From: Acridotheres tristis
Taxonomy: Eukaryota > Chordata > Aves > Passeriformes > Sturnidae
Reading direction: 5' to 3'
Assembly (NCBI GenBank): GCA_037013685.1
Contig: CM072891.1
Location: 13,864,501-13,928,500, forward strand
Length of the DNA stretch: 64,000 nucleotides
Below the pieces are notes generated by a model. It saw nothing but the letters and a program-made list of their open reading frames with translations. It was not told the origin of the DNA and made no database searches. Position 1 is the first letter of the stretch. Every line of letters starts with the position of its first letter. The position numbers and the translations under genes were made by a program. Below, piece after piece: positions 34,901 to 49,999 of this stretch.

Positions 34901-37718
34901 GAATATTATCTTGGCCAATTTACCACAAGTGAAATAGAAATATCAAAAAAAAAGGTTGCACATGAAAGAGAAAATTGTTGCCCAGCTGTAGAAGAGTGCA
35001 GGACTGCTTCTTTGGGCAGCAGTACCTACTACAGTGGTTTAAAGTGTTTGGGAACCTACCAACTCAACACAGGATGGGCTGAGGTTTCATTGTGTTGAGA
35101 CTTGAGAAATATCTCAGGGACAGAAATGAAGCTTATCTATGTGCAGATCTAGCCATGAATATGCCTCAAAAATTTTAAATATCATTTTCATGCTGACTGT
35201 ACAAGGTAACAGCCAAGCCCTCAAATGGGGGATACAAAAATTAATGCAATTAATGCAATTTTGCAGTAAAAACAAAGTAATCATTATTATGCTTGCAGAT
35301 GTGTCTTAATTCCTATTTTGAAGTATCTGAGCTCAAAGAAAAGCAAAGAGAAGGCTATCAATCCTACTTTGAAATTGATATCAAACGTGGGGCAGCCTTT
35401 TGTGAAAGATGCAGCTTTCTCAGCTTTTTCCTCATATGTGCCTCTGTTACAAACTAAACTGAACATTTGAGACTCTAAAAATCTCTTTTATCTGGCATAC
35501 TCACCTGCTGCCATCTGCTAAATGTTTGCTAACTCAGAATCTATTCTACTATACTACAATCAAAATACTAAATGGCAGAACTATAGAAAAACATCGAAAA
35601 TAGACTGAAATCAGATGACTAATCTAATTCTGAAAGCAAACACATGAAGCTACAATACTTCAACAAAATGCAAAGTATAATGGAGAGTTATGAGCCATTT
35701 TAATTGTCAAAGTAGAAATAATGGTTATACTGCTTTGTCTAACACCTGAAGCAGTTGTAACAATTGAGCAGTACAACAATTAGTAACCAGGACATTTTAC
35801 CAAATTTTTTCAGTTACTTCTCAGGATTCTAGTGACCTACTAAGCAAAATTAACCCCTAAAAGTGCACACAAAAAACTCCCCACCTTAAACCAAGAAGGC
35901 AGGCAGGTAAGCAACCATGGCCAAGAGTTTTTTCCAAGTATCCTTCTCTGCATAATGATCCTGCACAGCAAGCTCTTCTTTCTGTTACATAGGTGAATTT
36001 GTCCTAGCAAGTAAATTCACAAATCCCTTAAAGCTGGCATTTTCCTGTACAGATATCCCAGAGGCAAATCTGTGCTCTCATTTTCAAAACCTCACTGTTC
36101 AGACCACAGTGATCTGAGCTTCATGAACAGCCTTGTACTGATTAAAGAAATTTCTGGCGAATTTCAGTAAGTCCTTAAAACAGTGATTGCACCTCTGCAC
36201 CTCTTGTTAACATGCCTACAGCTTCTGCATACTCTTTGTGCACCTTTGTGCTCCTATTGAGACCATGTAACAGGAACAAAAGCATATAGAAAGCATTGCA
36301 CTCAATCCCCACTGACCACAACACCACATGGAACAACAAACAGAGCTAAAGGAACTGGCTGCTGAGTCGGCTGAGTTTGAAAGAAGAATACACATGTCAA
36401 GTTCTGGAGGTTAGTTCTGGCCAGTAACATAAGAATTTATGACAGTTACACTTTTCACTGTGGCATTAATGTTAACTCACAGGTGCTTATTTTAACAATT
36501 AGCTATACTCTAGCCCTAAGACTGATCTGAAATAATTTTCTTTAAATGCCTCAATCATGGAGTTTATTTAGAGAAGAATATAGACATATTCTTGTAAACA
36601 AAAAGGACATTAGTTATTTTGCCTTCTTATAAACGCTAGAAGATACAGTTGCCATTTTCTGCTACCTCAGATGTACATCTGTAAGTCCTCCCAACCATGT
36701 TTCATCCAGGCTGATGAGAAACTGTGACACTGCTATGACTGGATATTAGGCAGGAGCTAGTGAGACACAGGCTCAAGCAGGTTATTACTGCTCAACAAGC
36801 TGACAACTTTGAAACTCTGACTAGTGCATTTATTAAAAAAACATAAAAATAAGAAGTATAGGAGAGAATCCAGGAGACATTTTTAGGTTCCCTTTAAAGA
36901 CTGAATAATCCTTAGAGCATTTTCTTTATTTCACTAAGTGTGTTTAAAGGTGCTTGGTTCTGCTACCATAATTATAAAGGTGTTACGACATTCTGATTCT
37001 CTTCTTGTGGAATACACACTTGTGCAGAATAATTTCTTCCTTAAATACTGACCACTGGCCACATTTCCTCTCCAAGAAATGACAACTGGAGATGATTAAT
37101 GCCTTTGGCTAGGCAATGGAAACACAACTTCTGAAGCATAGCAATAAGATTCTAACTATTCATCAGCAACTGTTCACACTCCGTTGGTCTGAAGAGTTTA
37201 AAGTAAAACACACTTTACTCCCTACCCAGTACTCCTACCCAGCTTTCTTTCTCTAAACTATCATAAAGCAAGACAGTTAACAAGTTTGGTTTTATTAGTA
37301 AAACAAAACTATTATTTATATTTTGACATAGAGAAAATTAACTGATTATGAGTGAAAATCATCTACAGGCTTTTATATAGTAAAAAATCAGAACCAGCTG
37401 CTTGGTGCAGAAGGTTAATTAATACTGCACTGTTTTTTCTTAACAGAAGTGAGTTCAACCAGTGAAACTTTAAATTAAACCAAAAACAGGCCAAAAAAAA
37501 AAGTAAAACTTTGATCATCAGTTTCTGTGTAAGAGAAATTGTTAAGAAATAACATGAAGAAAACTGTAGGCATAAGAATAATTAGCTATGTCAAGAATTA
37601 TATGAAAGATCCCTGCAGATTTTTTGAGATCTTCAGCATTTCCACTATTTTCTCTGCAGCCATACAGACTGTGTCCAAATATATACAGTGCTCCAAACTC
37701 TCCCTGAATTAAACAGAA

Positions 37719-37742
37719 GTGTGTGTGTTCATGTGTGTGTGC
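37719..37742. repeat. Short interrupted (GT)n microsatellite
   Basis: GTGTGTGTGTTCATGTGTGT and the following GTGC form an interrupted dinucleotide repeat of about 24 bp. An AAAT-rich run (37750-37770) lies just beyond it. Confidence 0.85.
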
Positions 37743-38015
37743 ATCAAGGAAAAATAAATAAATAAAAATATAAACAAGGAAGCAATTTTATGGGTGCAAT
37801 AGCAAAAGTTAAAAGTTCTCATCTTAGTGCCAGGACATAAAAAGAACTGCTAGTTATTTTGCCAGTTCTCATAAAATATATTAGCTTCATCTGTGCAAGT
37901 TACCAGCACAACACATGCACACACAAACTCAGATGCAGAATTATTACCAAGTTTCATAGCACATACCTTTTATACAAGGAAAAAAAAATCCACAATTTGT
38001 TTTACAAGTAAATCA

Positions 38016-38180
<165 letters not shown>

Positions 38181-39759
38181 TCACTTTCATATTGCACAGA
38201 TCCAGTGCTTAATAATCAATTTCGGCTTGCCATGCACAATCTGTTCCACGCAGTCTACATGTCAGGTGGAAATTAAATTAGGAGGCATGGTTGTTGTAAA
38301 TGGAGTATTTCCATAAAGCCTGAAGGCTTCAAACTCAACTCCACCCCTTATAAGGACTTAGAGCCAATAAAAAGAAGCTGCAGCATTATTTTGCAAGTGA
38401 TTAAACAGAATGAAAAGATTTGAAGGAATCAAGTATTTTCATACTTTTATCATATGTCTTCCTCATAAAAAATGTCAAAAGAAGTTTGAACATAGAACAA
38501 AACAAATTACTGTTACACTCCATTTTTTCTAAGGCAAAGGAATCCACAGTGCAGTTAAAGAGTAAAATAAAAGCATTCTGTCTGAAAGGCAGAACTTAGA
38601 AGTCACTTTTTAACATCAGTATTAGAGACACTTGATCAGGTAGAGAATTTCAGTAGTCATGAAGCCTACCAGACTAGTAGCTTCCCAAGACTTCCAGGAA
38701 ACCTAGTTATTTATACAAGTAAATAATTCTGATTTTCACATAAAAGTACATGTACATGCCAATTTATTACAATCATAAATCTAGGCTAATTTCTTGCACA
38801 GTGTAAAACTGCTGAAATGAAGCATGAGATTGTTATACACAGGTGCTCTGAATTTCACAATGAGTTATTCTAAAACTAAGGTCCTGTACAAGTTGTCATC
38901 CTGTCCTAGTTTCTGTGTAATACAGAAATGATAGAAGAAAAGCAGGGGTTTGGAAATGAAAATGCTAATTTATCTGACTCCCTGTTAAGAGATATAAACA
39001 CTTTTTCAATCCCTAGAACTATCAAATGATCCTGCAGGTCCCCATCCAACCCAGAAGGAAACATGTTTAACCAAACCATGTAGTTCAAGAATTCTGGCCC
39101 AAAAGATATGATTTTTTACAATCTTACTTTTCTTCAGAAAACTGCAGCATCTTGAACTCTCCAGGAATTAATTTCATTTGCAAACTCTCTATGGTTAATT
39201 ACTAACTAGAAGAGTATGTGTTTGCATCTAGGAGGTAGAACAATTAAAACAAATGCATTTTTTCTCTAAATGGAATCTTTAGAAGTTTTCAGTCAAGACA
39301 CAACTGAGGACAATACACAAATTTGGGCAAGTACTACTTTACTCTTGCTACAGGATTCTTAAATAGCAAAAAGGCTCTACAGACAAGCCAATTTTAATAA
39401 CATGCTACGAAAATATTAAATAGTATTATTTACCTTATTTAATTACTGAAGGAATACCAAGTTTCTGGAGGTACAGACCTTAGGATGAACCAAAAATAAC
39501 TCTTGTTTATCTGTTGTTAACAATAGATCTCACTCTGCAGATCAGTGCTTTTTAACAGAAGACACACAGTGATTCCTGCATATTCACTTCCTTTTGGATA
39601 TTGCTAGACTAAATAACAGTATAGAGGAAAGATTATAAGCACAAACTTGCACATATTCATGCTTATGCTACCCTGTACTTTACTCTGAGTGTAAGCTATG
39701 GGGTTTAGAACTGCAGATCTGGTGCTGAACCACCAGCCCTAAAATTCTACTCTGGGAGT

Positions 39760-39775
39760 AAAAAAAAAAAAAAAA
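39760..39775. repeat. Poly-A run (16 nt)
   Basis: An A16 tract after CTCTGGGAGT. It is a simple homopolymer with no associated element recognised. Confidence 0.9.
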
Positions 39776-42700
39776 TCTGTAAAACAGATTCTGCAGACTA
39801 TTTCTGTAAATATTGAAGATGTTACAATTTAAAAAGCAAACTAGGAGACAGATTAGTGCCCTCTAAAGTACTTCATTTACTGTGCAAACAGCCATAACTC
39901 TATTTCAGGTTATTTCAAAATTTTACTACAAATTTTACTACAGAGAGTGATAGATATGTCCAAAATGACACTACTGTGGAGTTTGTCATCCAGAGAGTGC
40001 AAAGCAACTTCACTTTAGAATGGAATCACTTCCCTGTCCTTATTTCTCTTCCTGATAGGACTTAACAGCTGGATAACAGGCTGATTACCAAGAACACGGA
40101 ACAAAATTACTACCACATTCAAGTGTAAAAGCAGGAGAATTATACAAACGGGTAAGAATAAGTAAAAAGACACTAAATAAAGCAAACACCACATGCTAAG
40201 CATAAGCATTAGCATTTCTTTCCCTATATCCTATCCCTTAAGAAAAACATATTATCAAACAACAAACTATCTAAAAAGAAAACCAGAAGCAGATTAAGAA
40301 TTAAAATAGACCAGAACAGCTAACTTCTCTGTTGAAGTATGCTAAATAAAAAGGATTCCAGATTTTATTTTCATGCTGGACAACAGTTTAGAACAACTGC
40401 TGTAAGCAGCACTAAGTAGGAAGGAGAAACTATTTTATGTGGCCTTTTAACACACAACTTTATAAGCAATTAAGTAACAATTAATAGTGTGAACTACAGG
40501 ATTATGTATTCTATTGTTATTAAATGACAGCTTTCCTATAATGTTCTAAGATTGTTTATTAATACCATAATATCTATTATTATCTAGCTTCATAAAAATC
40601 AAAGATTATTTTCTTTCTTCAGCAAAACTAGGATGGACCTGATCTAGCTGCTCTTTGCTTAAAGAATGCTTGTAATGTCAGGGAAGATTACACCTTTATA
40701 CCAGAAGCAAATCTGGAGAAGAGGGCAGAGGGAATTTATGTTTTATAGACTAATATTTATGCAATTAATTTTTTGTAAAGAGCCATAAAATGTTCCCACA
40801 GTTGGTTGTAATATTTTCGGAGTTGTGTTTCTTTAAGGCAGAACTCAAAACCTTCTAAGGGGATTTGAAGTCCCCAAACAGATGTTTCAGGGTCTCATTA
40901 CTTCCTCCCCACCTTGTTTGCTTTTATAAAGCAGAACTGATTAACATGGCTTGCTAGTGTCTGCTGCTCCACATGCTGAGTTACTAAATATTTTGGGAAA
41001 GTTTTCTATTGGGAAGATGTATGTTGATTCCATTTGAAATGTATTTTCTACTCAGTGAGGTTGAAAAGCTTATGTTGGAAAGTAAGAAATAGAGTGGATA
41101 GAAATTCCATGAACACATTTGTGATACAGGAGAGAGTAACAACAATAAAAAAAAAAGGTTTATGTTCCAGACTCCTATGCCAACTTATTATTCTTACACA
41201 GCTTTACTGAGCTCTGTTTGTCTTTTCAATATCTATGAATCCAGAAAACTGAAGAGTAACTTTAAGACACTAAGCAGTGTTTTAAAGTATGGTAATTGCA
41301 ATCCACTAATTAGAGCTACCTGAACACCTTTCAGTATCTCAAAATAAATAATCTGTAAGTCCAGACCTTGGCTTCCACATAGCATTGACTATACACAGAC
41401 TACAACTATGATAAAATCAAACTTCTCCTTTCAACTTGAACTGAAATCAGCTTCTAGTACTCTAGAAGTCTGCTGGATGAGGTTGCCAGATTTTTCTGAG
41501 GAAGCACACTATGTAGACCACAGACTTGTAGAGAAAGCTAATTTTGTATACACCTAAATATTGCTTAGGCCATGGACAACCTAGGTGGTTAACAGAAATC
41601 AAACATCTACTTTGTATGACTGCCAGGACAACACAGATCAATGTACACTAACCTGTATGGCTTACAGGAATTGAAAGCAGAAAGAAGAAATAAAATTTCT
41701 CCTTCTGAATTTCTGGATAAATAGAAAATCTAAGATAGATCCAAAATGAAAGACAGAAAATTATTACTTTTGGAAACAGTTTTACCAACGTATGTATGAC
41801 TTGACTGACAATGAGAAATACATTATATTATTGGGTTGCCCAGTGGGTTGGAATCGACTAGAAGTTCTCATTACACAATAGATTGCCCACGAAATTAGTT
41901 CATCTGAATTCAATTTCTGCAGTAAATTTAACAAAGCCATGACAACTTCATTATGGAAGCCAAAGACTGAAGGAATTGGAGATCAAATTCTCTCCTCTTG
42001 CCAAGCAGCAATGGGTTCTGCAGACCAAGTTCACAAACGTGGGCATGCCAGTAAGTAGTTCTAAGTTGCTGCCCTTCCTTTCTTCCTTCCTCCTGCCCCA
42101 CTTTCAACTGCTGCATCCTCCTTAGATCAGCCAAGAAAACACATCACTTCCTAACCCATCATTAAAGACCAAAATTTCTTAACATAATGTAGTGCTGTCA
42201 ATTTATCTCTACAAATACACATGCACACCTTGAGACAGACTAGCAATATTTGTGAGACAGATGTTCCTTAAACTAAATAAGCAAGCATGCAACTCAAAAG
42301 TTCAATTCCACTTGTTTTCAGTTTCAGGATTTAGTTCAATCAGACTATGAAGAACCTAAACTGACAATGTTCAGTACATACCAGCACAGGCAAGAGCTTG
42401 GGAAGGGAGCATGTGCACTTATTTTCATACCAGACAACAGGCAGCAGCATGCAGCAACAAGGCAGCCTACTCATAGAAAGTAACATTTATTTAGGTAAGG
42501 TGTTATTTTCCTTAGAAATAAACACACTTGGGGGCCTACCATCTCTTTATAAGCTCTTTACAAGCCAACATAGAATCAGGTTACAGAGTCCATTCATTTA
42601 ATGTTTATAAGTTCTAGTGTTAATGCCACTAATGGTGCTCTGGTGTAGAGTGCAAGACAGATCAATGCAAATCTTTCGATTGGTTTGTGAAAAAAAAAAC

Positions 42701-45700
42701 AACACTGGGCATGAGGCAAGGAAAGGACTACCTTGTGTAACATTTACATCAAGGGGAAAACAGTCCATGAAAGGAACTTTCTAGCCTTCTGTCTTTTCAC
42801 AGCCCATGATTTGGTGGGAGTTCGTAAAAGTAGCGAGAGGGGAAAGAACCAAAATTCGCAAAAGAGTAGTAAAATTTAACTGCCCGTAAACCACCACTTT
42901 TCTCAACTTTTAGGTCAGGCGCCATGATGCTGTGAGATTGTGCCCCACTGCAGCAGTTCAGTGTTTCCAAAATGCCTTGAAAGGGTTTACAAGGCCTTGA
43001 AATACAGCCATTTTCACACCGCCTACGGTGACTCTACATAAATGCTTTCCCCTTCCTAATGGCTCTTGGTGTTCTTGTTTTTACTCCCAGCTGGATTAGA
43101 GAAGTCTATCCAAGCAAAAGAGTATGGCCAACCTGCTGCAACTGCACTGGCCTGGAAACTTGGTGATCTTACTTTTAATCCTGGTTCTGTTACTTATTTA
43201 CAGATAAAAGCTTGGCATTTATTAGATTTCTTGCTTTTACTTCAGCCTCTCAGCAGTATGTGTAATATTGACCTCAAAGAGATGTTGTGAGACTTAAACA
43301 TTCTAAACCTTTCAGATTTTGGGATGGATAGAAGAATAGGAAAAACACCCAATAACTTTATCTTTTCTTTTTATTTGTAAATAGAAACTTTAAAGTAATA
43401 AAATATTTAGCTAAGTAACTGAAATAATTGATTGTAGAAACCCTTTCTAAAATGTGGACCTTCAACAGAGATACAAAAGATATTACACTAAATATCTACA
43501 GCTCAGCTGTGCATCTGACAGCTCTGGACATGGAAGTGCATCCACAAAGACCTGCTAAAGTTATATGTCATACTGTGATATAATCAAACATTTTCTACTG
43601 AGACATAGCACACTATTTCCCATTGAGTACAGTACTCAAATTGGTCCCACGCATCCTTCCCCCAAACTATTTACATTGGGAAGAAGTATTAAATGGGCTA
43701 CTGAGGTTCAAGATAAATTGAATTTTTGTATGTTTGCCCTATATTTCAGATGCATATGAATACAGCTTATGTTATATAATAGTCAGATAGCAAATCTGAG
43801 CTCTCAAGAGCCCTACTGAGCTCCCCTGCAAAATGGGACTGAAGAGAAGGTAAATTACTCTTTTGGAGCAATATGCATTTTAGAAAAAGCTTCCCAAGAT
43901 AAATTTTGGGTTCAGATTGAGGACCTTATAGCCCCAATTTCCCACATTTTTCTGCTTTTAAACTGTAACCTGCACCCTCTTTCTGTACTGTGTTATTGTT
44001 CCTACATCTGGTTCCCTGTTCCAAGAGCTTCCTTGCTGATCACACATACCACTTTTAGTGTGCAGTTCTCCAGCAAAGATGATACCAGCTTGTATCAGCT
44101 AAAACCAGTGATGTGTTTAGGTTTTTTACACAGGTTTACAAGAAAGCCTCAGAAGACTATACTATTAAGAATTCAACAGTATTTTGTTGCTTCTAGAAAA
44201 TGGTAAGAATTTGGGATTAAAAAAAAAAGCTTGATTTGTTTAGGACCCTTGGTGATAGCACTCAATCACATTCAACATACCTAAGGCTGGCTGGGTCATT
44301 CTCTCTGTAATCAGTGAAGGAAAAAAAATGGGTTATTCAGACAGAAATCTGGACCTCTGGTACCTTAAAATACCTTCTAATAAATCCATTCTTCTCTTAG
44401 GAAGGGAGCATGAGAGGATAAAATAAGTGACTGGCTGTAAGTCATGGTCCTTCTACCCCTTAAAGCTCTGTTTTCAATAGTGACCTGAAGTAGTCTCATT
44501 TTTCCCAGAGAGGCATGAAAATTTGAAATGCAAATCTAGGCTACAAAAATCTACACAAATGTCGGTTACATTTTTCAAAAACAACTCATGTGTTTCAGCC
44601 AACGAATAACAGTAAGAGAGCTGTGATCTGAAAAGTTATCTCACTTTTGGGGTGCCAGCACAATTACCTGAAACTAGAGGTAAACTCCTTAGAAATTGCA
44701 TTCTGAAAGTAAAAATCAGTTTCTTGTCCCCATACACATACTATGTAGGAATTTTAAAAGCTAATCCATTAAATCAAATAAATACTGGGAAAATCTTGCT
44801 AAGTTTCCTAAAACTGAAAAGTTTTATGATTTTTATGTTTTATAGAATATCAGATAAAAAGTATCTTTCAAATTCATCAAAACTGGCTGCGTTGCATCTG
44901 TTTCTCACTGCAGACCTATCCAAGAAAAGCAGTAGTGCAGACAGTATATAAAGAGTGCTCAGAGTATCAGCATGTCACTTCTAAACCTAAAAAATGAAGG
45001 CAAGCAAGGAATTGAAGTTTTGGAGGCCCATGATCACTTCAGATAAAGACTAATCCATAATTCAGCATCAGGGTTATCAAAACTTCAAATCAGAAGTTCC
45101 TCTGCAAGGGAAAAAAAGAGGAAAGAGCAGTAGAATAATGCAGGGCACACACTGTTGTTTCCAGTTAACTAAGGTTTGTTTCTAATGTAATCTGACATCA
45201 TTCTTTCAATATTATTTCTGAACTTTCATTCCATGTTTTTGAGTTATGCACAATTCTCAAATAAAGCCCTGAAAATACTCAATTTGTCTATTTAACTTAC
45301 ACAAATTATATGAGTGGCCTATAGAGTAATATTCCTTAATTACAAGACACTTCAGCAGTATGAGCAAACAAAACAATAATTTGTATCATTACAATCAAAT
45401 ATTTTAAGAAAAAGATTCTAGACAGACATTTCATGGTGCTGGTTTTTATTGTAATTCAGCTTCAAAAACAATCTCTTCAAAAGTGAAGCACTAAGTGGAT
45501 TTAATCCTTTGGCTCAATATTCTCTGCTGAAGTAATTTCAGCTATGAAACAAGCACATTTGCCTCCTTCTGATACAACAGAGAGTGAAAACTGAATCTTT
45601 CCATTATCCAAATTTCTTTTTTTTCTTTTTCTTTTTGAAGCTGCCAATTCATAAGGGGACAGAGGTCAGAGTTCAAAATGCTAATCTTACCCTTCAGATA

Positions 45701-48700
45701 CCAGCCACTTGGGAATCACTCACTTCTCCTCACTCTCAGTTTTATTGCTGGAGACTACTTGCTGACTCTTAAAGGAGTTAAAAGAAAATGTTAGTGCAAG
45801 CTCAGATATTAAAATTAAGCTTCTTGCACTGTAGCCTTCCTCAGATTTTGATTCTCCTCTTTGGTGCTTTGAAAAGAATTACATCAATTGTAGTAATTCA
45901 CACATACAGTACATACTGTGCATATATGAGAATGGTTCTTAGAAGCTTATCTGTTAAAGTTAACATTTTCACTCTTGCTTCCTCACTTTCACATAACTTT
46001 GGGAGTTTGAGGGGTTTTCTGATTAGTTTTAGGGGTGGTGGGTTTTGGAGATTTTTCTGCTTTGGTGTTTTTAAGGTTTTCATCTTCTCATGAAGAGCCA
46101 CCTTCTGCTTAAATACATGACACAAAACAAGGTATTTTCACTAAAAGAGTTCTCATTCTCATTAGATGGCAATTTTTAATATATTTTTGAAATCCTGCAT
46201 TATCTTTACCCTTAAAATACAGATTTCCACTATTCCTTGTCCTAATGATAGGAACTTAATTCTAAAAATAGCAAGAACACAAGACCTGAATAGATAAAAA
46301 TATCACTTAGCAATGGTGTTCTCCCCTCCCTCCATATATTTCTGCACCTCAAACTTGCCTCTTTGATTAATGAGTATGTCAACTTAGCAACTTTGTTGCA
46401 AAAGGCAACATTGCACCAGCCAGGAAACCTGACTTACTGTCCTGGCACCCTACAAATCCATGGTCAAAATACTTTTCAGTTATGGAGCCAACAAACAGAT
46501 ACCAGCACTATGAGCAGCAAGGAAACCACCCCGTTCTCAGCTGTGGCTGGGAATACTGCTGCAAAGTATGGAGACAGAGCCAGCAAAGAAAACAGCAGGA
46601 TGAGAGGAAAAAAAACCAACAAAACCCAAAAAACCCACAACCAAACAAAAGCCCAAAGTTTCATGCGGTATTTACAGCTTTAAAAACATGTGATATATAA
46701 AATTACTATCATTTTCTGAATTCCCTTTGCTCCCAAACAGCTTTCAGTTTGTCTTCCTATTTACAAGCAAATGGTATGTGTTGACACCATAGAAATAACA
46801 CTGCTGAAAAAGACAAATAGATACTGCTCTAGCTTCCAGATAAGCCATTATATCTACATAGTCATCAATAATGATGTAAAGACACAAAAAATAGCCCACT
46901 CTCTTCCCTCCAGTTTCCAGGGGTTTGCATGGCTCTCTAATTACTCCAATTTCACCAGGTCATTACTGTAAAGGAAGTGGCAGGCACATCTAACCTGGGG
47001 AGTAAAAAATACTTGAACCTGTATCATCCTTATTATGATATTTGTTCTTGACCCACCCAACATAAAACCAGACCTACAGTGAGCTAGAATTGTGCTATCA
47101 CTGATTCAAAAGCAGTCTGGAAAATAACAGAAAACAAATATATGTATGCAATTGCAGGGAACATTGAACTACTGCACGACCAGAAGTTGGGGGGTGGGAA
47201 GGTGTTTTATCCACATTTCTTGACAAGTGATGGACAGCTCCTGAAACTGAAAGCAATAGGTTTCTAGTCCTAGGGGTATTGCCTTCAAATATGTCTATGT
47301 TCTCAGGGTAGATCAGTTTTCCCTGCTGCAGGCATCCTGCTGAGAGGTGAGGTCCCAAGCAAAACACAGGAATCTGACTGCAAGTCTTTGAGGTGGCAGG
47401 AGCCAAGGGAGGTTCAAAGACAAGGCTGGCTGGTGGGCAGCACCTCTGAGTACTGCAGAGGTTAGAGGTTAGTAAAGCAGGAGCCACTGGCCAATAAAAC
47501 AGTGTTTGGAGAGCCCACCCTATAGATAAATTGGGGATCTGTTTACACCTTTCCCAGCTTTCTGTGTTACACACACTGATGCTTCCCACTGTGATCTTGT
47601 CCTGTGTCCACCAGTGTCTCCCTTCCTCGGCAGCTGCCCTGCTCTCTGCTGGCTGGCTTCATAACATCGCTAAAGGATGCTTGGAAACTTTTAATCAGCA
47701 TCCAGCATCAAAAATAAATAAATAAAAGCACAACTGCTTTTATTTGTGTCAACTGCTGCAATAAGATCTGCCTTGTTTGAGATTTCCCATGACTGCTGTA
47801 CTAATGCTGGGAGAATAGAAGCTTAAATTCCCTTGATTAGAGAAGCTAAACACAAAGCAAGCCCAGTGCCAATCACACACATGAAAGGACAGCTTTTTGA
47901 AGGAAGAAAAAAAAAAATCTAGGTAAGGTTACCACCATATTATAGCTGTCAAAAATCAGCACATACCTCAATTTCAGAGCTTAAGCTCTATACCAGGAAG
48001 AACTTGCCCTTTTGATGAAGGCATGTTTTGCTCAGTTTCCTGTAAGCTATACAGCTCTGTTTTATATAAGCACAAACATAATACACATATCCCCATACAC
48101 ACAGTTCTCAACATTGGACAATTTTAACCACAGACATTACTGCCAGCGTTGCTTGAATACAAATATATCTTACTGACTTCTCTGAGGATAAAAGCTGAAG
48201 GACTGGCAGTCATGAGGTTTTTTCCATACCTACTGGAAAAATTCCATTTAGGACATGGTGCTGCTTTTTTCCCTCCACATCTTAAAAATAACTGAACTTA
48301 GCTTGAGCTATATAAAAATACCTCAGCCTTCATGGTTCAAACTATCCATGGCTGTATGGCTATCTGATGAAATGGGGAAGGTGAATATTAACTGCTGGTT
48401 GTGATAATACTATGTGGCAGTCACACTACAATGAAAGAGGATTGAAAATAAATTTCCATGAAAAAAAATAATTGATAGACATCAACAAGATGTTATTTAT
48501 TTCTTCTTGGTAAACATCTGGAATGGTATGATATTCTTTACTGTATGAAGCCAAACTTCTATCCATGATTCCCTACTCCAACATTAACATCCTGGAATAT
48601 GCACACCCTGTACAATCCTTCTGCCCATAGCATCTCTACAGAATTAAGTCACCAGGGTTCAAAGACAACTAATGGCAGGTGCCATTTTAATTTCTAAAGA

Positions 48701-48722
48701 GCATTCAAAATTATTGCTAATG

Positions 48723-48780
48723 AAAAAAACAAACAAACAAACAAACAAAACCACAAAAAAAAAAAAACAAAAAAAAAAAA
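48723..48780. repeat. A-rich / (AAAC)n low-complexity tract
   Basis: A run of AAAC units (five in a row) passes into A13 and A12 tracts broken by single C residues. It is low-complexity DNA. It produces a Lys/Asn/Thr-rich chance frame on the + strand. Confidence 0.95.
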
Positions 48781-49999
48781 GGGAAAGGAAGAAGCCAAAC
48801 CCCAGATACAAATCACACAATTTGAAAGCCAAGGGGCACTACAGCATACTCTTAAACTAGTCCACTATACAGTTTGCAAAAAAGACACACGATTTTCCTA
48901 CCTCCGGGAATCTAAGAAACTATTCAATATATCTGCATAATTTACAGACAAAGATTCAAGGAAAAGCTGGCTAAAGATTATCTGGCAGCAAATTGTTTCT
49001 ATAGAAAATGTAAAACCTTTCTAATTTAAAAGTCAGATGTTCCTACTGTCTTGTAAGATACATTTGATACATTAAAACAGGATCTAGATTTCTAAATTCC
49101 ATTATTAATACTATGATTTGACCTTGCACAAGTTATTTACATATCAATCTACTCATCAGTAAAATGGATACAAGATCAAGGTGTATTTACTACTCTATTA
49201 AATATATTCACATGCCAATTACTACAACAATGCAGCATATTTATGCTATATAGATAAATGCTAAAGCTGTAATATTTTCAATAATTAAAGGGGGTAAACA
49301 AAGCAAGCAGAATTGATAAGGAATCTGATGTAGTACAGACTATACAGCAGCAGAAGGAAAGCACAGAGTAACAAAGGAAGAGTGCAACACCAGGAGATAT
49401 GCTTAATCATTTGTCTGCAGCTAACTCCTCCATGTGCATGACAGAATATTTTCAAATATTCTTTCTAAAAGTACATGCCTTTCCAATTTCTGGATCATCT
49501 GGTTTATCTGTAGTCTATCCAAGTTGTGTATAGCAATCTGCAAAGGGTAAGTACCAAAAATCCACTGTGCAACAAGATACAGACTCTTAAGACACAGATT
49601 CTTAAAATCTAATCTGAAAAACAAAAAAAAAATTGTCTTAGAATAGCATAATTTTCCTCTCACAATTAAGTTTAACCTTTCACTGTTTAGAAGCTGCCTA
49701 TCTAGACACAAAAGCAGCCCAAATGTATCCTATAAAAATTATACATGGAGGTGGTGATTGGTCTCAAATTTCAGAGCTCTTTCTCAGAGATGCCACGAAG
49801 ACAGTTTTCTTCATTCTGAAAAACAACAAGGCAGGACAGGCAAGAAGAAAAAAAAAATCTAGGATAAGGATACTCTCTGCAACAACTGAAGGGAGAGGGG
49901 AGTAATGAAAGTCTCATATATAAATGCCAAGGATTCTACAACTCCCATGGTGATCCTGGCAGTAAGCCAGGAAAAAGTTTTTTCTTTCCTTTGCTGTTT

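Noticed and set aside
41820..41910. TTGGGTTGCCCAGTGGGTTGG resembling the CR1 motif for GGTTGCCCAG
   Set aside because: The match is confined to a few bases and no further CR1 blocks are found beside it.
48672..48860. 62-codon Lys/Thr/Asn-rich + strand frame
   Set aside because: Translation of the A/AAAC low-complexity tract.
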